From: JBGOUJ01 sp041477005
Lineage (GTDB): Bacteria > Acidobacteriota > Terriglobia > Bryobacterales > JACQDG01
Assembly (NCBI GenBank): GCA_041477005.1
Contig: JBGOUJ010000110.1
Coordinates: 1-15,732, forward strand
Length of the DNA stretch: 15,732 nt
Direction of reading: 5' to 3'
The translations under genes and the position numbers were made by a program. This document shows, piece by piece, positions 15,201-15,732 of the stretch. Position 1 is the stretch's first letter. Each line of letters opens with the position of its first letter. Below the pieces are notes generated by a model. That model ran no database searches. It was given only the letters and a program-made list of their open reading frames with translations, and was not told the origin of the DNA.

Positions 15201-15709
15201 ACGCCCGGCATGTAGCTGACGAAGGCCTCCGGGTTGCGGATACCGCCGCTGAACAGCGGCAGGTCTTTCATAAACTTCGGCGTGAAATTGGAGCCCACTT
15301 CCGTAGTGGTGGTATTCAGCAGCGGGGCTTCGGCCGTCACCTCGACCGTTTGCTGCACGTCGCCGACTTCAAGCTGCAGGTTGAGCACCAAGCGGCTGGC
15401 CACGGCGATCACGATACCCGAGCGGTTCAGTCTCTTGAACCCTGTTTGCTCCACGGTAAGCGAGTAGGGACCCGTGGTCAGATTGGGGAAGATGTAGATC
15501 CCCGCATCCGAGCTGACCGTATCCAGCTCGCGGCCGGTTTCATCGTGCTTGATTTTCAACTTCGCGGCAGGGATCAGGGCGCCGTTCGGGTCGGTGACGG
15601 TGCCCGAAAGCGAACCCGTATCGGATTGAGCGAAAATCACAGTCACCATCAAGAACGCGACGGCGACGGAAAACAGCCTGGTTATCCACGCCCTTTTTGC
15701 TGATTGCAT
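12251..15709 (-). CDS. Oar-like TonB-dependent outer-membrane receptor with carboxypeptidase-regulatory domain
   Basis: The protein has 1152 residues. The signal peptide spans about 1-27 (hydrophobic core LFSVAVAFLMVTVIFA). At about 31-115 lies a carboxypeptidase-regulatory-like beta-sandwich (GSLSGTVTDPNGALIPAA, GIYIFPNLTTGPYSLTVE). The plug domain follows at about 125-270, with NGGSRRAKEVMIDG, SAEYGRTGGGIELFLTKSGTNDFHG and a typical Gly-rich end. The remainder is a long beta-barrel with repeated aromatic strands such as LTLNLGLRYDLPLARY and YFNDNFKLTPK, ending in Trp after MGLRVN as outer-membrane barrels do. A CLGC pair lies in a loop near residue 734. Such receptors are expanded in Acidobacteria and take up or bind large substrates; the ligand here is unknown. 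The ATG at 15709 has AGAGGGGG five nt upstream. It is convergent with the secreted-protein pair. No TonB box is assigned. Confidence 0.92.
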   Translation of the reverse strand: MQSAKRAWITRLFSVAVAFLMVTVIFAQSDTGSLSGTVTDPNGALIPAAKLKIKHDETGRELDTVSSDAGIYIFPNLTTGPYSLTVEQTGFKRLNRSGIVIAVASRLVLNLQLEVGDVQQTVEVTAEAPLLNTTTTEVGSNFTPKFMKDLPLFSGGIRNPEAFVSYMPGVNNGSGDSSINGGSRRAKEVMIDGASLTIPESGGVVFYFPSAEQFGEFKLLTNSFSAEYGRTGGGIELFLTKSGTNDFHGTVFDNLRRDHLWGSNGWLRNLTTNAPAKSYFTEYGISLGGPVYIPKLYNGRNKTFFYYTYVKDKRPTVVTNTQATIPTARMRNGDFGEIPLTIYDPASITGSGSTAARTPFPNNQIPQSQFSAVSKNILPLIPAPSLGGIVNNYLTVNTSTLDRDMHSFKIDHSFTDKHRTSFWYSLERWYNVNVTNFTGPLSAALKNDYIKPDYIRVNHDWIVKPNVVVHVTYGYSNTRTGWADLDQQGFASKIGLKGVAFDAFPSIFFRGADNLLGFANTNGNKTVGTQFNMTNHASGGVSWLRGRHEMKIGGDFRRNRTYGPVIDQAGSQGQFDFDRLQTGDPLRLSTTGNAFASFLLGTANFSQLNIALPQFNDSARYGYQAAYFNDNFKLTPKLTLNLGLRYDLPLARYSPLGVFTSFNPKLPNPRADNLPGALAYAGFGQGRINAKRFADIDYKEFGPRIGAAYQLNKKTVARGSYGIYYAAGNHVTGGFCLGCALGFGASPQRISPDGFSPAFNWDGGFQPAAGFVPPPVIDPSFANNQSPWYLSPRSGIAPRIQNWNITIQRELPKGFVWDIAYVGHRGYNLNPTTQLNQVAPSRLALGPLLTKDINDPEVAAAGFKKPFSTFTGTLAQALRPYPQFFDVPDHYGAVGRSWYDSLQTKVEKRFSNLVLFVAYTWSKSLSDGSYTQTAFQEENQDSYNRGKAEKDLLRYDIPHTLNVLWSYDLPFGRGQRFLSGSNAVVRRIVGGWTLNWAGQYRSGTLIALSAPNTLGAGVLFTNFKKANTTGQAFGTGLDSSSYDPRNPNQRQVYNRSAFDIPGQFAFGSASRYFNDFRQPAVYNENVGIVKRTRIIENDRHKVEFEYRADMFNPFNRTRFGGIVGTLTASNFGQVTAPQLGPRIVTMGLRVNW

Positions 15710-15732
15710 ACTAACCCCCTCTTGTTCGCGTC

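Overview
The window looks like chromosomal DNA of an Acidobacteriota member, most likely of the Solibacter/Bryobacterales type. The basis is high GC, three giant FtsX/MacB-like permeases with no ATPase gene nearby (the acidobacterial duplicated orphan permease family, ADOP), two small PadR regulators each sitting directly upstream of one of them, and an Oar-like TonB-dependent receptor with an N-terminal carboxypeptidase-regulatory domain. No rRNA, tRNA, CRISPR array or phage gene was seen. The genus assignment is inference from gene families, not from a marker gene.

Layout, left to right. (1) Positions 1-578: the 3' end of a first ADOP permease on the + strand. (2) Positions 611-2560: a complete insertion sequence of 1886 bp (643-2528) with 17-bp perfect terminal inverted repeats. 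It is bounded on both sides by a perfect 32-bp direct repeat that is itself a 13-bp-stem hairpin. On the minus strand it carries a small HARE-HTH (winged-helix) gene and a DDE transposase with the IS4-type YREK signature, and the two reading frames overlap as ATGA. (3) Positions 2827-5845: a PadR-ADOP operon on the minus strand. (4) Positions 6138-9164: a second PadR-ADOP operon on the minus strand. (5) Positions 9284-12075: two + strand genes overlapping as ATGA, a secreted Asp-box beta-propeller protein and a secreted protein of unknown function that may be an alpha/alpha-toroid lyase-like enzyme. (6) Positions 12251-15709: an Oar-like TonB-dependent outer-membrane receptor on the minus strand, convergent with (5) and followed by an intrinsic terminator.

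How the genes may work together. In each PadR-ADOP pair the stop codon of the regulator lies inside the Shine-Dalgarno sequence of the permease (TAGGAG), so the two are almost certainly co-translated. Each pair has a recognisable -35/-10 promoter overlapped by an inverted repeat that is a good candidate PadR autoregulatory operator. The right-hand secreted and outer-membrane genes would fit binding and processing of an extracellular polymer, but no substrate can be read from the sequence.

The least ordinary part is the insertion sequence. It pairs a transposase with a HARE-HTH DNA-binding protein, carries a candidate operator in its own promoter region and a hairpin guarding its upstream end, and has apparently duplicated an entire hairpin (32 bp) at its target.
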